From an uncultured OM182 clade bacterium (lineage in GTDB: Bacteria; Pseudomonadota; Gammaproteobacteria; Pseudomonadales; Azotimanducaceae), in NCBI GenBank assembly GCA_905182025.1, contig CAJJAA010000006.1, positions 1-40,263 of the forward strand: a DNA stretch of 40,263 nucleotides, in the 5' to 3' direction. Numbering within the stretch: the first letter of the stretch is position 1; every line of letters starts with the position of its first letter. Under the pieces are notes generated by a model. That model made no database searches, had not been told where the DNA came from, and saw nothing but the letters and a program-made list of their open reading frames with translations. The translations under genes were made by a program, and so were the position numbers. This document shows positions 26,812 through 36,075 of this stretch, one piece after another.

Positions 26812-27219
26812 ATGAATCATTTCTTGTCGGTGACAACGTTCAAAAGGTTCGGTCTAGGTATCGTGTTTCTGTGGTTTTTTGTGGGCGGTGTAGGACACTT
26901 TACGAATGCTGAGTTTTTCGTCGCAATCGTGCCACCCTGGGTGCCTTTCCCCGTTTGGGCGGTCTACATTTCAGGCATCTTTGAAATTGTGTTGGCGTTA
27001 TTGGTACTTTGGCCAAAGTCTCGCCCTCTGGCTGGTTGGGGGCTAATTGCGTTAACCCTCGCTGTGACACCTGCCAATATCCACATGTTCATGAATCCGG
27101 AGCTATTCCCGCAAGCGCCACAATCTGCCTATCTCATTCGCTTGGTCGTGCAGGTGTTGTTGTTGCTGTTGATCTGGTGGTCAACGAAAATCCAAAAATC
27201 GAGCGACATGAATGTGTAG
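26812..27219 (+). CDS. DoxX-like integral membrane protein
   Basis: A 135-residue four-helix membrane protein: RFGLGIVFLWFFVGGVGHF, VWAVYISGIFEIVLALLVLW, LAGWGLIALTLAVTPANI and YLIRLVVQVLLLLLIWW. The GHF near the end of helix 1 and the N-I-H-M-F segment after helix 3 resemble DoxX/DoxD-type proteins, often tied to quinone redox or thiol stress. Function is inferred only loosely. Confidence 0.7.
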   Translation: MNHFLSVTTFKRFGLGIVFLWFFVGGVGHFTNAEFFVAIVPPWVPFPVWAVYISGIFEIVLALLVLWPKSRPLAGWGLIALTLAVTPANIHMFMNPELFPQAPQSAYLIRLVVQVLLLLLIWWSTKIQKSSDMNV

Positions 27220-27307
27220 TTAATGCGCCAATACTCGATCACGCTTTTGCCAAATAGATCCGGTTTTTGATCATCCGCGTAATTAGTACGTGTATACGGA
27301 GAGCGTG

Positions 27308-28030
27308 ATGACAAAATTAAAGGCAAGGCAAAACGAAAGAACGGTGACACCGGCTGGCAAGCTGGCTGTTTTTTTTGGCGCGATGTTCTTGGCAATAATG
27401 ACGTCGACCTCCGTTTCTGCTGACACCGAGAAACAATGGCAGTTTAAAGTCTATCTGGACGACAAACATATTGGCGAACACAGCTATGTTGTCAGTGACG
27501 ACGCCGATACTCAGACCATTCGTTCACAGGCCAATTTTGACGTAAAAATATTGTTCGTCACCGCGTTTTCTTACCAGCACGAAAATACTGAAATCTGGCA
27601 AAATGGTTGTCTATCTGAAATCGATGCATCCACCGTGGTTAACGGCAAGTCATCTTCAGTCGAAGGCCGACGCGATAAAGGCACCTTTAGTATGCAGACA
27701 AACGAAAGCGCAACGTTACTCGACGGGTGTGTCAGTACGTTCGCTTATTGGGACAGGGACTTTCTGGGCAAAACACAGCTGTTGAATTCACAAACCGGAG
27801 AGCTGAAACCGGTTAAGGTTTCCCAGCTTGGACAGGAAATTTATACCTATAAAAACATCGAGATCGAAGCAACCCGTTATGAAATCGTTGTTGATGAAAA
27901 CCCGATAAGCCTCTGGTATGCCCAGGACGGACGCTGGCTAGGACTCGAAACACTAGCCAAAGGCGGGCGAGTGCTGCGGTACCAACCTGTGGATGTGCCG
28001 GATGCACAACTCGTGCTAAGCGGCATTTAG
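27308..28030 (+). CDS. Exported DUF6134-like protein
   Basis: A 240-residue protein from the ATG at 27308, preceded by GGAGAGCGTG; an upstream GTG at 27290 is less likely. A signal peptide (LAVFFGAMFLAIMTSTSVSA) is followed by a beta-rich domain (WQFKVYLDDKHIGEHSYVV, QANFDVKILFVTAFSYQHEN, FAYWDRDFLG). This pattern matches DUF6134, a periplasmic or outer-membrane-associated family of unknown function. Two Cys (NGCLSE and DGCVST) could pair. It converges on the next gene. Confidence 0.75.
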   Translation: MTKLKARQNERTVTPAGKLAVFFGAMFLAIMTSTSVSADTEKQWQFKVYLDDKHIGEHSYVVSDDADTQTIRSQANFDVKILFVTAFSYQHENTEIWQNGCLSEIDASTVVNGKSSSVEGRRDKGTFSMQTNESATLLDGCVSTFAYWDRDFLGKTQLLNSQTGELKPVKVSQLGQEIYTYKNIEIEATRYEIVVDENPISLWYAQDGRWLGLETLAKGGRVLRYQPVDVPDAQLVLSGI

Positions 28031-28063
28031 AAAACCAAGCCATGACTAAGTGAACGCGTCGGG

Positions 28064-28546
28064 CTAGTCAATTGGCAGCGTAACATTCGCCTTAAGGTAG
28101 GCATCGAGTTGACGTTCGATGGCCTCACTCACTGTTTCAAAAATGTCACTTTGCCTACCGGCGCCATAAAAAAAGGCCGACGTCAGAAAGACGATATTGA
28201 TACCCGAAGCATCCCCCATGCGCGATTCCACCGTATAGATTTGGTTTGCCTGAGTAGGCAGACCAACACAGTTTACATTGACCTGTAAAAACAGCGGCTT
28301 TGTTATCCAAGCTGGACGCCCAAGTGGTGTAATGCCGCGGCGAGTAATCGCTGTTTCCGCCATCGAGGCGATTTTCTCATGGGTAAAAGTGCAGTCCGCA
28401 TGCACAGCCACCAGGTATGCCAACCGACTTGGGTCTGCTTTCTTGTAGCCAGTTGTTGCCAGATCCGCAAAAGCGCTATTTGAAAAGAGCGACAACATAA
28501 GCGCGATGATTTGGCATGTCTCGGTTATCCTTAATGGCGTCTTCAT
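28064..28546 (-). CDS. Exported protein of unknown function
   Basis: A 160-residue ORF with a plausible signal peptide (IIALMLSLFSNSAFA). The mature part has two Cys (HADCTF and NVNCVG) that may form a disulfide, and a C-terminal helix (SEAIERQLDAYLKANVTLP). No family recognised. Its composition (no frame breaks, coding-like) supports a real gene. Convergent with the DUF6134-like gene. Confidence 0.62.
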   Translation of the reverse strand: MKTPLRITETCQIIALMLSLFSNSAFADLATTGYKKADPSRLAYLVAVHADCTFTHEKIASMAETAITRRGITPLGRPAWITKPLFLQVNVNCVGLPTQANQIYTVESRMGDASGINIVFLTSAFFYGAGRQSDIFETVSEAIERQLDAYLKANVTLPID

Positions 28547-28982
28547 TTGAATGTTCTCGTTAGCCTGTTCATCAGCGACTCTGGCTCAATGTGCTTTTAT
28601 AGAGCTTCATAGGCCGCAGTCATGGATCTGAAGAATGGGTGATCTCTCTGACTATCGCAACTCATAAGAGAGGTCTTGGGCATGAACGGTTGACGATATC
28701 AGGCGTGCTATCCAGAATGTATTCGGCCTAGGTAATACTCAATCCCGCGATCAGGTCGAGTCAATAACCGGAACACCGCGGGCATATCAGCGGCGAAGAA
28801 TCGCGGCCGAGTAAAAGCTAATTGCAATTTTTACGCTGACCCCATTTATTACAACCTTGACTGGCTGTGGGGGATGGCTTGTACATTCTCGGTCCAGTAT
28901 ACGCCAGACGGCGTCGAACTGAAACATTGTCAGTAGACGTACCATCGATAACAGCTAAGACGCTTTTTTGAAGAGATCCATT
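28547..28982. other. Intergenic region without a recognisable gene
   Basis: No supported gene. Near 28,820-28,850 the sequence GCAATTTTTACGCTGACCCC resembles the border sequences often seen beside REP-associated (IS200-like) transposases in marine gammaproteobacteria. No transposase ORF is present. It precedes a frameshifted MFS gene. Confidence 0.4.
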
Positions 28983-30436
28983 TATGACAGCAGCAATCGC
29001 ACCCGAAGCAAGCGTACAGCGCCCGATCAAGTCACAGGGTTCGGCACTAAACGTTACCGAACCTATGTGCTCTCGGCCCTAACGCTTATCTATATTATGA
29101 ACTTTGTCGACCGCGGCCTGCTCGCCGTGGTTGGCCCGGAGCTTGTGCCGGAGCTTGGTCTTTCTGATACCCAGTTCGGCCTTCTTACGGGTTTCGGTTT
29201 TGCCCTTCTCTACACGATAGTGGGTCATCCCTCTTGCGCGCTATGCCGATGCGGCTAACCGTGTGTGGATTATGACCGTCTGCGTTGCGCTATGGTCTCT
29301 CATGACGGTGCTATGCGGGCTCGCAACCGAAATTACCATTGGCTCGGTCACCATTGGTGCGTTCTGGGTTTTGTTGATGTGTCGCGTCGGTGTTGGTATT
29401 GGCGAGGCCGGTTGTACACCGCCGGCCAACTCGTTGATCGCAGACTATTATGCACCGCGTGACAGATCCCAGGCGCTTGGCGTCTACGCCATGGGTGTAA
29501 CGCTCGGCGGTATGTTCGCCAATCTGATCGGTGGTTGGGTGACAGACGTATTCGATTGGCGAACTGCATTTGTTGTCGTTGGCCTGCCGGGCCTGTTGAT
29601 TGCTGTGATTTTCAAATTGACGGTGAAAGAGCCGCCACGGGGTTTTACTGACCCGAAAGGAACGCAATCAAATGAACCGGTTTCATTGCGCGAGGCGATC
29701 CGCGAACTGACGACGAAGCCCGCCTTTTGGCTAATGACGGCTGGCGCCACAGTCGCTGCGTTTTGCGGTTATGGAATCTCCTCGTTTCAGTCCATCTTCC
29801 TGGTTCGCACGCACGAAATCACAACCGGTGAAGCGGCCATTTGGATCAACACGCCCGTGTCGTTGTCAGCTGCCATCGGCACGTTTGCGACAGGGTGGCT
29901 TGCAACCAGACTTTACAAAAAACATCCGGGTGCCATCGCCTGGCTGCCGGCCCTGGGCTTGGCCTTGTCGGTCCCATTCTATGTGTTTGCCTTCACGACG
30001 CAGAATCTACTTGTTTGCCGCCATCGGCTTGATCATCGGCGGATTCGTGAAGTACGGCTATATCGCCGCTCAGTACACCATCGGCCAGGGTGTCGTCAGT
30101 ATGCGTGTGCGTGCCATGGCAACGGCGGTGCTGCTATTCATCGCCAATTTAATTGGCTACGGTTTTGGTCCTTTGTTCATTGGTTTTACTTCTGACATTT
30201 TCTTTGTCAGCGGTGCCGCTGAACTCGGTGTTGCAGCAGAGGAGTTGACGCGAAACCAGTGCCATCCGCGCGCTGTCGGCGCGTTAAGCGAAAATCTGCA
30301 GAATGTCTGCGGTGCGGTCTACGCCCAGAGTTTACAGTCGGCAATGGTCATCATGGCGCTCTTATACGCTGCCAGTTCACTGTTCTTTCTGCTGACCTGG
30401 CGCCGGCTGGACAAGGACATGGTAGACAGGAACTAA
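28983..30436 (+). pseudogene. MFS transporter (spinster-like) with frameshifts
   Basis: Three frames together give a complete MFS protein. It starts at the ATG at 28983 (MTAAIAPEASVQRPIKS), shifts near 29,035 into FGTKRYRTYVLSALTLIYIM, shifts again near 29,227 (one extra base within GGTCATCC) into IPLARYADAANRVWIM, and again near 30,013 (extra base in CTTGTTTGCC) into FAAIGLIIGGFVKYGY, ending at the TAA at 30,436. Family blocks include NFVDRGLLAVVGPELVPEL and GEAGCTPPANSLIADY. Similar transporters often neighbour P450 and acyl-CoA genes. Either a recent pseudogene or sequencing errors: no internal stops occur within frames. The first shift is less certain than the other two. Confidence 0.8.
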
Positions 30437-31028
30437 TGCCCGCAAATATTGCCCCGTTTTGTTGTTACACGGGGCATATTGGGTTGCGTTGGGCACTCTA
30501 GAAATCCAAGGCTCTTTGAACAACGAAAAATTTGGCCGTTTTATATGACCTATCCCAGAGCCCATCTCATTGATTCCAACGGAGGTGTCTAAAGAAATTT
30601 CCGGACATCCATCATTAGGCTCTGACTTACTAAGCCAATAGTCGATTACCTACGCTTTTAACTGTTAACGTCAAACTTGGCGCAAACAATGAGTGTTGAT
30701 TGTGAGTTATTACAGAGATTTCTAGTAAGCCATAGCGAGTTGATAGCTGTGCCGAAATTCGTCCCGTATTTCATTTGGGCTGCATCCGGATTCTCATCGC
30801 AAAATCTGCTTTCTCGCACACGAGCATACTCCCTCGCGGTGTTTAAACCTCTAGTACTCAGACAACCATTAACGGAAAGGCCAATGTTACTAAGTGCAAT
30901 AGCCACTTGAACTCGGCGAGTCAGGCTTTTAGGATAAGCGTCAATCAACGAATAAATGGCTGTTAAATAGCAACCAATATACAGCGACGTAACTGATCAA
31001 TAAGACAGTTAAACGTACCGGAGAAATC
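30437..31028. other. Intergenic region upstream of the P450 gene
   Basis: 592 bp without a supported gene. TGCCCCG (30450-30456) and CGGGGCA (30470-30476) form a 7-bp hairpin just after the MFS stop but without a T-tract, so at best a weak terminator. A 96-codon reverse ORF (30658-30948) starts with TTG and matches nothing known. The P450 ribosome site (CGGAGAAATC) sits at the right edge. Confidence 0.5.
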
Positions 31029-32381
31029 ATGAGCGCACAGTACCTCGAGCAGAACAACGACATACGTGAGGCCTTAATGGCTCGGCAGAGAAATGGCGAA
31101 ATCGACATCCCAAACAGCGAGATGGCCGCAGCCTTCGCCATTGACCCGCACTTTGACGTCAACAAAATCCCGCTCGACGCCCTTGACCCGTCAAACCCTG
31201 CGTTGTTTTCCAGCGACACTATGTGGGAGCACTTTGCTCGATTGCGTAAAGAAGACCCTGTGCATTTCCACAAAGAAAGCACCGTCGGGCCTTATTGGTC
31301 TGTCACCCGATACGAAGACATTATGGAAGTTGACAAGAGACACGATGTTTTTTCCTCACAAGCACGCTTGGGCGGCATTACACTGGGCGGCATAGTCCGG
31401 GAAGATGATGACGATTTTGCGTTACCGATGTTTATCGCCATGGACCCGCCCAAACATGATGCTCAGCGCAAAGTGGTTACGCCCATGTTTGTGCCACGAA
31501 ACCTTGCTGACCTAGAGCCTCTGATTCGTGAACGCATCGGCGTGATTCTTGATGGTTTGCCCCGTAATGAAGAATTCAACTGGGTAAAACATGTGTCGGT
31601 AGAGCTTACTGGACAGATGCTGGCGACACTGTTTGATGTTCCGCAAGAAGATCGTCTGAAGCTGGTCTATTGGTCAGACACGGTACAGTCGCTGGGTGAT
31701 CCAGAACTGTTCGACACGCCAGAAGAAGGTTTTCAGGTGCTGTTTGAATGTCTAGCCTACTTCACCGAATTATATGAGCAGCGTAAGAAAGAGCCACCCA
31801 AGTTCGACCTAATCTCTATGCTGGCCCATGACCCCTCTACCAACAACATGTCGCCTCAAGAATTACTCGGAAATATTATCCTGTTGATTGTCGGTGGTAA
31901 CGACACGACACGTAATTCTATTTCAGGCGGTGTGTTGGCGTTGAATCAGAATCCGCGTGAATATGAGAAGCTGTTGCAGAACCCTAGCCTGATCCCGAAA
32001 ATGGTATCCGAAATCATCCGTTGGCAAACGCCTTTGGCCCATATGGCACGCACAGCTGTGGAAGACACCACCTTGGGTGGCAAGCAGATCAAGAAGGGTG
32101 ACAGATTGGCTATGTGGTATATCTCGGGCAACCGCGATGAAGATTACATAAAAGACGCAGATCAGTTCATCATCGACCGAACCCATCCCCGTACGCATAC
32201 CGCTTTTGGTTATGGTGTGCATCGCTGCGTAGGTAATCGCCTGGCAGAGATGCAGTTGCGCGTCATGTGGGAAGAAATCCAGGCGCGTTTCTCAAAAGTA
32301 GAAGTGACCGGTGATCCGAAATTGCTGCACTCAAGCTTTGTACACGGCATCACGGAGCTGCCTGTGACCTTGCGCGACTGA
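31029..32381 (+). CDS. Cytochrome P450, CYP153-like (probable terminal alkane/fatty acid hydroxylase)
   Basis: A 450-residue soluble P450. I-helix GGNDTT is at 289-294, the K-helix ExxR pair is Glu328/Arg331, and the haem block FGYGVHRCVG is at 393-402 with Cys400 as the axial ligand. Regions RLRKEDPVHFHKES (71-84), FIAMDPPKHDAQRK (135-148) and the WSVTRYEDIMEVD stretch match CYP153, enzymes that hydroxylate terminal carbons of medium-chain alkanes and fatty acids using ferredoxin and ferredoxin reductase. Neither partner is adjacent. A GGAG ribosome site precedes the ATG. The frame is intact although neighbours on both sides are broken. Confidence 0.9.
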   Translation: MSAQYLEQNNDIREALMARQRNGEIDIPNSEMAAAFAIDPHFDVNKIPLDALDPSNPALFSSDTMWEHFARLRKEDPVHFHKESTVGPYWSVTRYEDIMEVDKRHDVFSSQARLGGITLGGIVREDDDDFALPMFIAMDPPKHDAQRKVVTPMFVPRNLADLEPLIRERIGVILDGLPRNEEFNWVKHVSVELTGQMLATLFDVPQEDRLKLVYWSDTVQSLGDPELFDTPEEGFQVLFECLAYFTELYEQRKKEPPKFDLISMLAHDPSTNNMSPQELLGNIILLIVGGNDTTRNSISGGVLALNQNPREYEKLLQNPSLIPKMVSEIIRWQTPLAHMARTAVEDTTLGGKQIKKGDRLAMWYISGNRDEDYIKDADQFIIDRTHPRTHTAFGYGVHRCVGNRLAEMQLRVMWEEIQARFSKVEVTGDPKLLHSSFVHGITELPVTLRD

Positions 32382-32510
32382 TTCAAAAAGAGCGTACGCG
32401 GACGGCTTACTTCATGGCCAAGATTAATAGGTAAACTGCCGCCGCGTTCGTCCGGCATGTCTTGTAGATATAGATTTTCCCGTTTGAAGTTTTCTTGGGA
32501 TTGAAATGAG

Positions 32511-32553
32511 AAGGGCTACGGTACTTTCAATGAATGAAAGTACCGTAGCCCTT
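32511..32553. terminator. Strong intrinsic terminator
   Basis: A perfect 19-bp inverted repeat (32511-32529 with 32535-32553) encloses a 5-nt loop. On the plus strand it is followed by TGTTTTA, so it would end the P450 transcript, 130 bp upstream. It could also terminate the tmRNA-like transcript arriving on the minus strand. Confidence 0.75.
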
Positions 32554-32587
32554 TGTTTTAGACATTAGTTAAACCAACATCTAACTA

Positions 32588-32700
32588 TTTGGTGGAGGCG
32601 GCGGGAATTAACGGGGGCGCCTAGCCGGGGGCGCCTAGCCCCGCGTCCGTCTCGTACACAAAATTTGGTGGAGGCGGCGGGAATTGAACCCGCGTCCGTC
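32588..32700. repeat. Duplicated tmRNA 3' end (probable att scar)
   Basis: A 22-bp sequence beginning TTTGGTGGAGGCGGCGGG occurs at 32588-32609 and again at 32664-32685. In both copies it is followed by CCCGCGTCCGTC (32640-32651 and 32689-32700). In the left copy the two halves are separated by about 30 bp made mostly of two tandem CGGGGGCGCCTAGC units (32612-32625, 32626-32639). The right copy is the intact tmRNA 3' end. Duplicated ssrA ends are the usual footprint of integrative elements. Confidence 0.6.
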
Positions 32701-32900
32701 AGTCCTCTGCCTTCAGGTATCTTTAATGGGTTTGAGAACACGCTTTTGTTACATCCTTTGTTACATTAGATAATCCGTTTTACGGTTCTATAAGGGCGTC
32801 CAATCATCTGTTCTTAGCTGACTAGTTAGTAGCTTGGACAAACTTAGTTGGTGGTCTTAACTCTCCGACTCATTTCAGTTTCCTTTACCCTTCGAGTCAT
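32666..32900 (-). ncRNA. ssrA: tmRNA 3' portion (5' part not identified)
   Basis: The minus strand ends GACGCGGGTTCAATTCCCGC followed by CGCCTCCACCA: a correct T-arm (GCGGG-TTCAATT-CCCGC), acceptor strand and encoded CCA, as in gammaproteobacterial tmRNA. Upstream are possible pseudoknot helices (GTCCAA with TTGGAC, positions about 32,840 and 32,798). I could not find a 5' acceptor strand (GGGGGCG-like) or a tag ORF before the integrase fragment begins, so the gene may be 5'-truncated or the 5' half may have been displaced. The left boundary is firm; the right boundary is approximate. Confidence 0.5.
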
Positions 32901-32929
32901 AGACCGCATTGGTTACAAAGGACGGATGA

Positions 32930-33097
32930 CGGGACACGGCTCTTCGCTCTGTTGCATCCACTGTATTGAACGAATCAGGATTGTTTGATTTCGGTGTCAA
33001 AGAGCTCATGGGACATGCGACTATTCAGATGACAGAACGCTACGCGCACCTCGCACCGGAACACAAAGCAAGTGCAGTAGAAAAAATAGTGAGCTAG
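32930..33097 (+). pseudogene. Tyrosine recombinase (integrase) C-terminal remnant, apparently chimeric
   Basis: In frame after a TGA at 32927: LRSVASTVLNESGLFDF, then VKELMGHATIQMTERYAHLA and PEHKASAVEKIVS with stop at 33095-33097. The second part is the classic C-terminus of phage-type tyrosine recombinases with the H-x-x-x-x-x-x-x-x-Y arrangement (His of LMGH, catalytic Tyr of ERYAHL). The first part instead resembles P4-type integrases (xSTxLNExG). The join suggests recombination of two integrase genes. No catalytic domain start remains. It lies beside the duplicated ssrA end, as expected of an integrated element. Confidence 0.68.
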
Positions 33098-33243
33098 ACA
33101 CTCGAAAAACCCCAACATCCGTTATTCTTATGCTGTGTTAGTCTGTCTTTCTGTTCTTAGCGAAACATTCTTTATAGCTCCTATTTCTGTCATCTAAATG
33201 TCGACCTAATTTTTGTTAATCTCAGGATGTGCGGTTTAACAAC

Positions 33244-36020
33244 ATGAGGGGTTGTCAGGTAAAAACTTTGAGTTTTAAGCAATACATATTAAGTATCTTC
33301 GTTACATTGTTTGCAGTCGTGCCGCTGTCTAGCCTTGCTGAAGAAACTTTGGAGCAGCTCAGCCAAGTTGTTTCTGAGGCTTATGAAGCGGGTGACTATT
33401 CGAGGGCTGTGGACTTCGCAAAAAGAGCGCTCGACCTTTCTCGTTCTAGGCTTGGCGAGCGACACCCAGATACTCTAGCTACCCTCAATAATCTTGCAGG
33501 GCTTTATGCGAATCAGGGTCGATACGACCTTGCAGAAACAATGCATGAAAAGGCACTAGCATTGCAGACCGAGGTGCTGGGGGAAAAACATCCAGAGACT
33601 CTCACTAGCCTCAGTAACCTTGCAAGGCTTTACAACCTCCAGGGACGGTACGACCTTGCAGAACCAATGTATGAAAAAGCCCTTGCTTTAGAGACCGAGG
33701 CGCTGGGGGAAAAAACATCCAAGCACCCTCATTAGCCTCAATAATCTTGCAGGGCTTTATCAAGATCAGGGCCGGTACGACCTTGCAGAAACAATGCATG
33801 ATAAGGCACTAGCATTGCAGACCGAGGTGCTGGGGGAAAAACACCCGGATACTCTTAACGGTCTGAATAATCTTGCATGGCTTTATAACCTCCAGGCTCG
33901 GTACGACCTTGCAGAAACAATGCATGAAAGGCACTAGCATTGCAGACCGAGGTGCTGGGGGAAAAACATCCAAGAACCCTCATTAGCCTCAATAATCTTG
34001 CAGTGCTTTATCAAAGGCAGGGGTCGATACGACCTTGCAGAAACAATGCATGAAAAGGCACTAGCATTGCAGACCGAGGTGCTGGGGGAAAAACATCCAA
34101 GCACCCTCATTAGCCTCAATAATCTTGCAAGGCTTTACAACCTCCAGGGACGGTACGACCTTGCAGAACCAATGTATGAAAAAGCCCTTGCTTTAGAGAC
34201 CGAGGCGCTGGGGGAAGAAAACATCCAAGCACCCTCATTAGCCTCAATAATCTTGCAGTGCTTTATCAAGATCAGGGCCGGTACGACCTTGCAGAAACAA
34301 TGCATAAAAAGGCACTAGCATTGCAGACCGAGGTGCTGGGGGAAAAACACCCGGATACTCTTAACAGTCTGAATAATCTTGCAATGCTACGAATCGAAAT
34401 AGGTAATGTGGCCTCAGCCTTTACTTTGTGGCAGGCCTACCTCAGACATTCTAACGATTTCTTGCAAGACGTAATCTGGGGGGCGAGTGAAGCTACGCGC
34501 CAGTCCTATCTCGAGGCGGAGGTATACTTTAGAAATCAATACATCTCACTAATTGTAGATTTGAATACTGAAAAGAGCGCCAAGGAAGCACTCTTCTACT
34601 CGCTTACACGAAAGGGCTTGCTGTTACACATTGCTGCACAGTCAAGTGCAATAACAAAAGCGTCTGATGACCGGCTGTGGCTAGGCTTGCTCTTGAACTG
34701 AATAAATCCAAAAAGAAACTTTCTTATTTAACCGACACGGCGCTCGATGAAAACACAGCCAAGCTATTTAAGCAGGTTACACAACAAATAGAGAAGCTAG
34801 AGAAAGACCTAGGTAGACGCATTGCGGGTCTCGGTCGCGCCCAACAGCAGGTGTTGCCTGACGATGTTGTTGATGCCTTAACATTCCAGCAAGGCCTACT
34901 CGACTTCCACATCTACACTCAAGATTCGCGGGACAAGCTCGTCGCGATCTGGGTTGACCTTCTTCTAAAGTTCAAGTGAAATTAATACCGCTTGGCGACC
35001 TTGCGCCCATTGCAGCCGCAATTTCCGATTATCGTAAAGCATTGAACTCGTTTGATGAAATAGATACTCAGGACTCCAGCCGAGAAATCTATTCATTACT
35101 TTGGAAGCCAATCGAGTCATTTGTTGACAGCAAGGAGGTCTTTGTAATCCCTGATGGCATATTGCATTTACTGCCTTTCGCAGCGCTACTTGATGAGCAG
35201 GGGCAACCGCTCGTTAATAAGTTAAACTCTCTCACATTGCTTCAGCACGAGAGTTAGTGCTAAAGCCATATGAGAGGAAGCAGGGGCCCGCGGCCATATT
35301 TTCCGCGCCGCTTTATGATCCGGAGCAGGTATCAAGCTACTCCAGCGATGAACCGATAAGTCGATCGGTCACAACGAGGGCAAACCGTTCTGACCTCTAC
35401 TTTGGCCCATTAAAAGGTGCTTTGGTTGAGGGTCAAGTTGTCGCGGGTACCTTGCAAAGTTCGAGCAAAATATAAAAGTTACGCTTTAGAAACAGCAACA
35501 GAAAATCGAATCGCCACTACAGTCTCACCCCGCTTCTTACACATAGCCACGCATGGCTTTTTTCTCGAACCACCCCAAGGTACTGACAAAATGGTTCAGC
35601 ACCCATTACTGCGCTCAGGGCTGGCCTTCGCAAATGCTAATGTGAATCTCAACAACGCTGAAGAATCAATTCAAGACGGCATACTTACTGCTATGGAAGC
35701 GCTCTCATTGCGATTGGAAGGAACTGATTTGGTGGTTTTATCTGCCTGTGAAACAGGGGTTGGTGATATCAATACGGGGGAAGGCGTTTACAGTTTGCAA
35801 CGCGCCTTCATCGAGGCCGGGCGCCAAAGCAGTGCTCTATACGCTTTGGGAAATTGATGATGAGGCAACTGCATATTTTATGGCAGTTTTCTACGAGCAC
35901 TTTAGGGGCGGTGTAAACTCTCAAGAAGCATTGCGACTCACGCAATTAGACATGCTAAATCAACCTAAATGGAACTTCCCATATTACTGGGCTGGTTTCG
36001 TATTGAGCGGCAGCAGCTGA
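33244..36020 (+). pseudogene. Exported TPR-CHAT domain protein with many frameshifts
   Basis: The parts join into one protein of roughly 920 residues: signal peptide (YILSIFVTLFAVVPLSSLA), about seven kinesin-light-chain-type TPRs, a helical linker (34,390-35,000), and a C-terminal CHAT protease domain with His in HIATHGFF (near 35,540) and Cys in LSACETG (near 35,745), then AKAVLYTLWEIDDEAT and YYWAGFVLSG. CHAT proteins are caspase-like peptidases. At least nine single-base frame changes occur (near 33,712; 33,926; 34,018; 34,209; 34,680; 34,972; 35,250; 35,462; 35,826), several in A or G runs. Conserved motifs stay intact, so sequencing error or very recent decay. The signal peptide suggests a periplasmic or surface role. 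The start (GTG 33229 or ATG 33244) is uncertain. Confidence 0.8.
33520..34390 (+). repeat. 126-bp near-identical tandem TPR-coding repeats
   Basis: Seven units, each beginning CG[AG]TACGACCTTGCAGAA, start at 33520, 33646, 33773, 33899, 34025, 34151 and 34279. Spacing is 126 bp (42 codons), altered to 127 and 128 where indels occur. Two unit types alternate (TMHEKALALQTEVLGEKHP and PMYEKALALETEALGEKHP). High DNA identity indicates recent amplification or gene conversion, so the copy number may vary or be mis-assembled. Confidence 0.88.
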
Positions 36021-36075
36021 CCTGGCTCTTCATGATCTCTAGCGCTGCTAAGAAGCAGTAAAGTGATCCCGGTTA

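Noticed and set aside
26632..26820. 62-codon reverse ORF between the patatin and DoxX-like genes
   Set aside because: It overlaps the starts of both neighbours, has no ribosome site of note and no recognisable motif.
28818..29030. 70-codon reverse ORF before the MFS gene
   Set aside because: It lies across the putative border sequence and the MFS N-terminus; composition gives no support for a gene.
30658..30948. 96-codon reverse ORF upstream of the P450 gene
   Set aside because: It starts with TTG, has no clear ribosome site and no recognisable family; an equally long forward ORF overlaps it. Coding status cannot be supported.
33520..34390. Regular repeats suggestive of a CRISPR array
   Set aside because: The units are 126 bp, encode 42-residue TPRs in frame and have no spacers; they are coding repeats.
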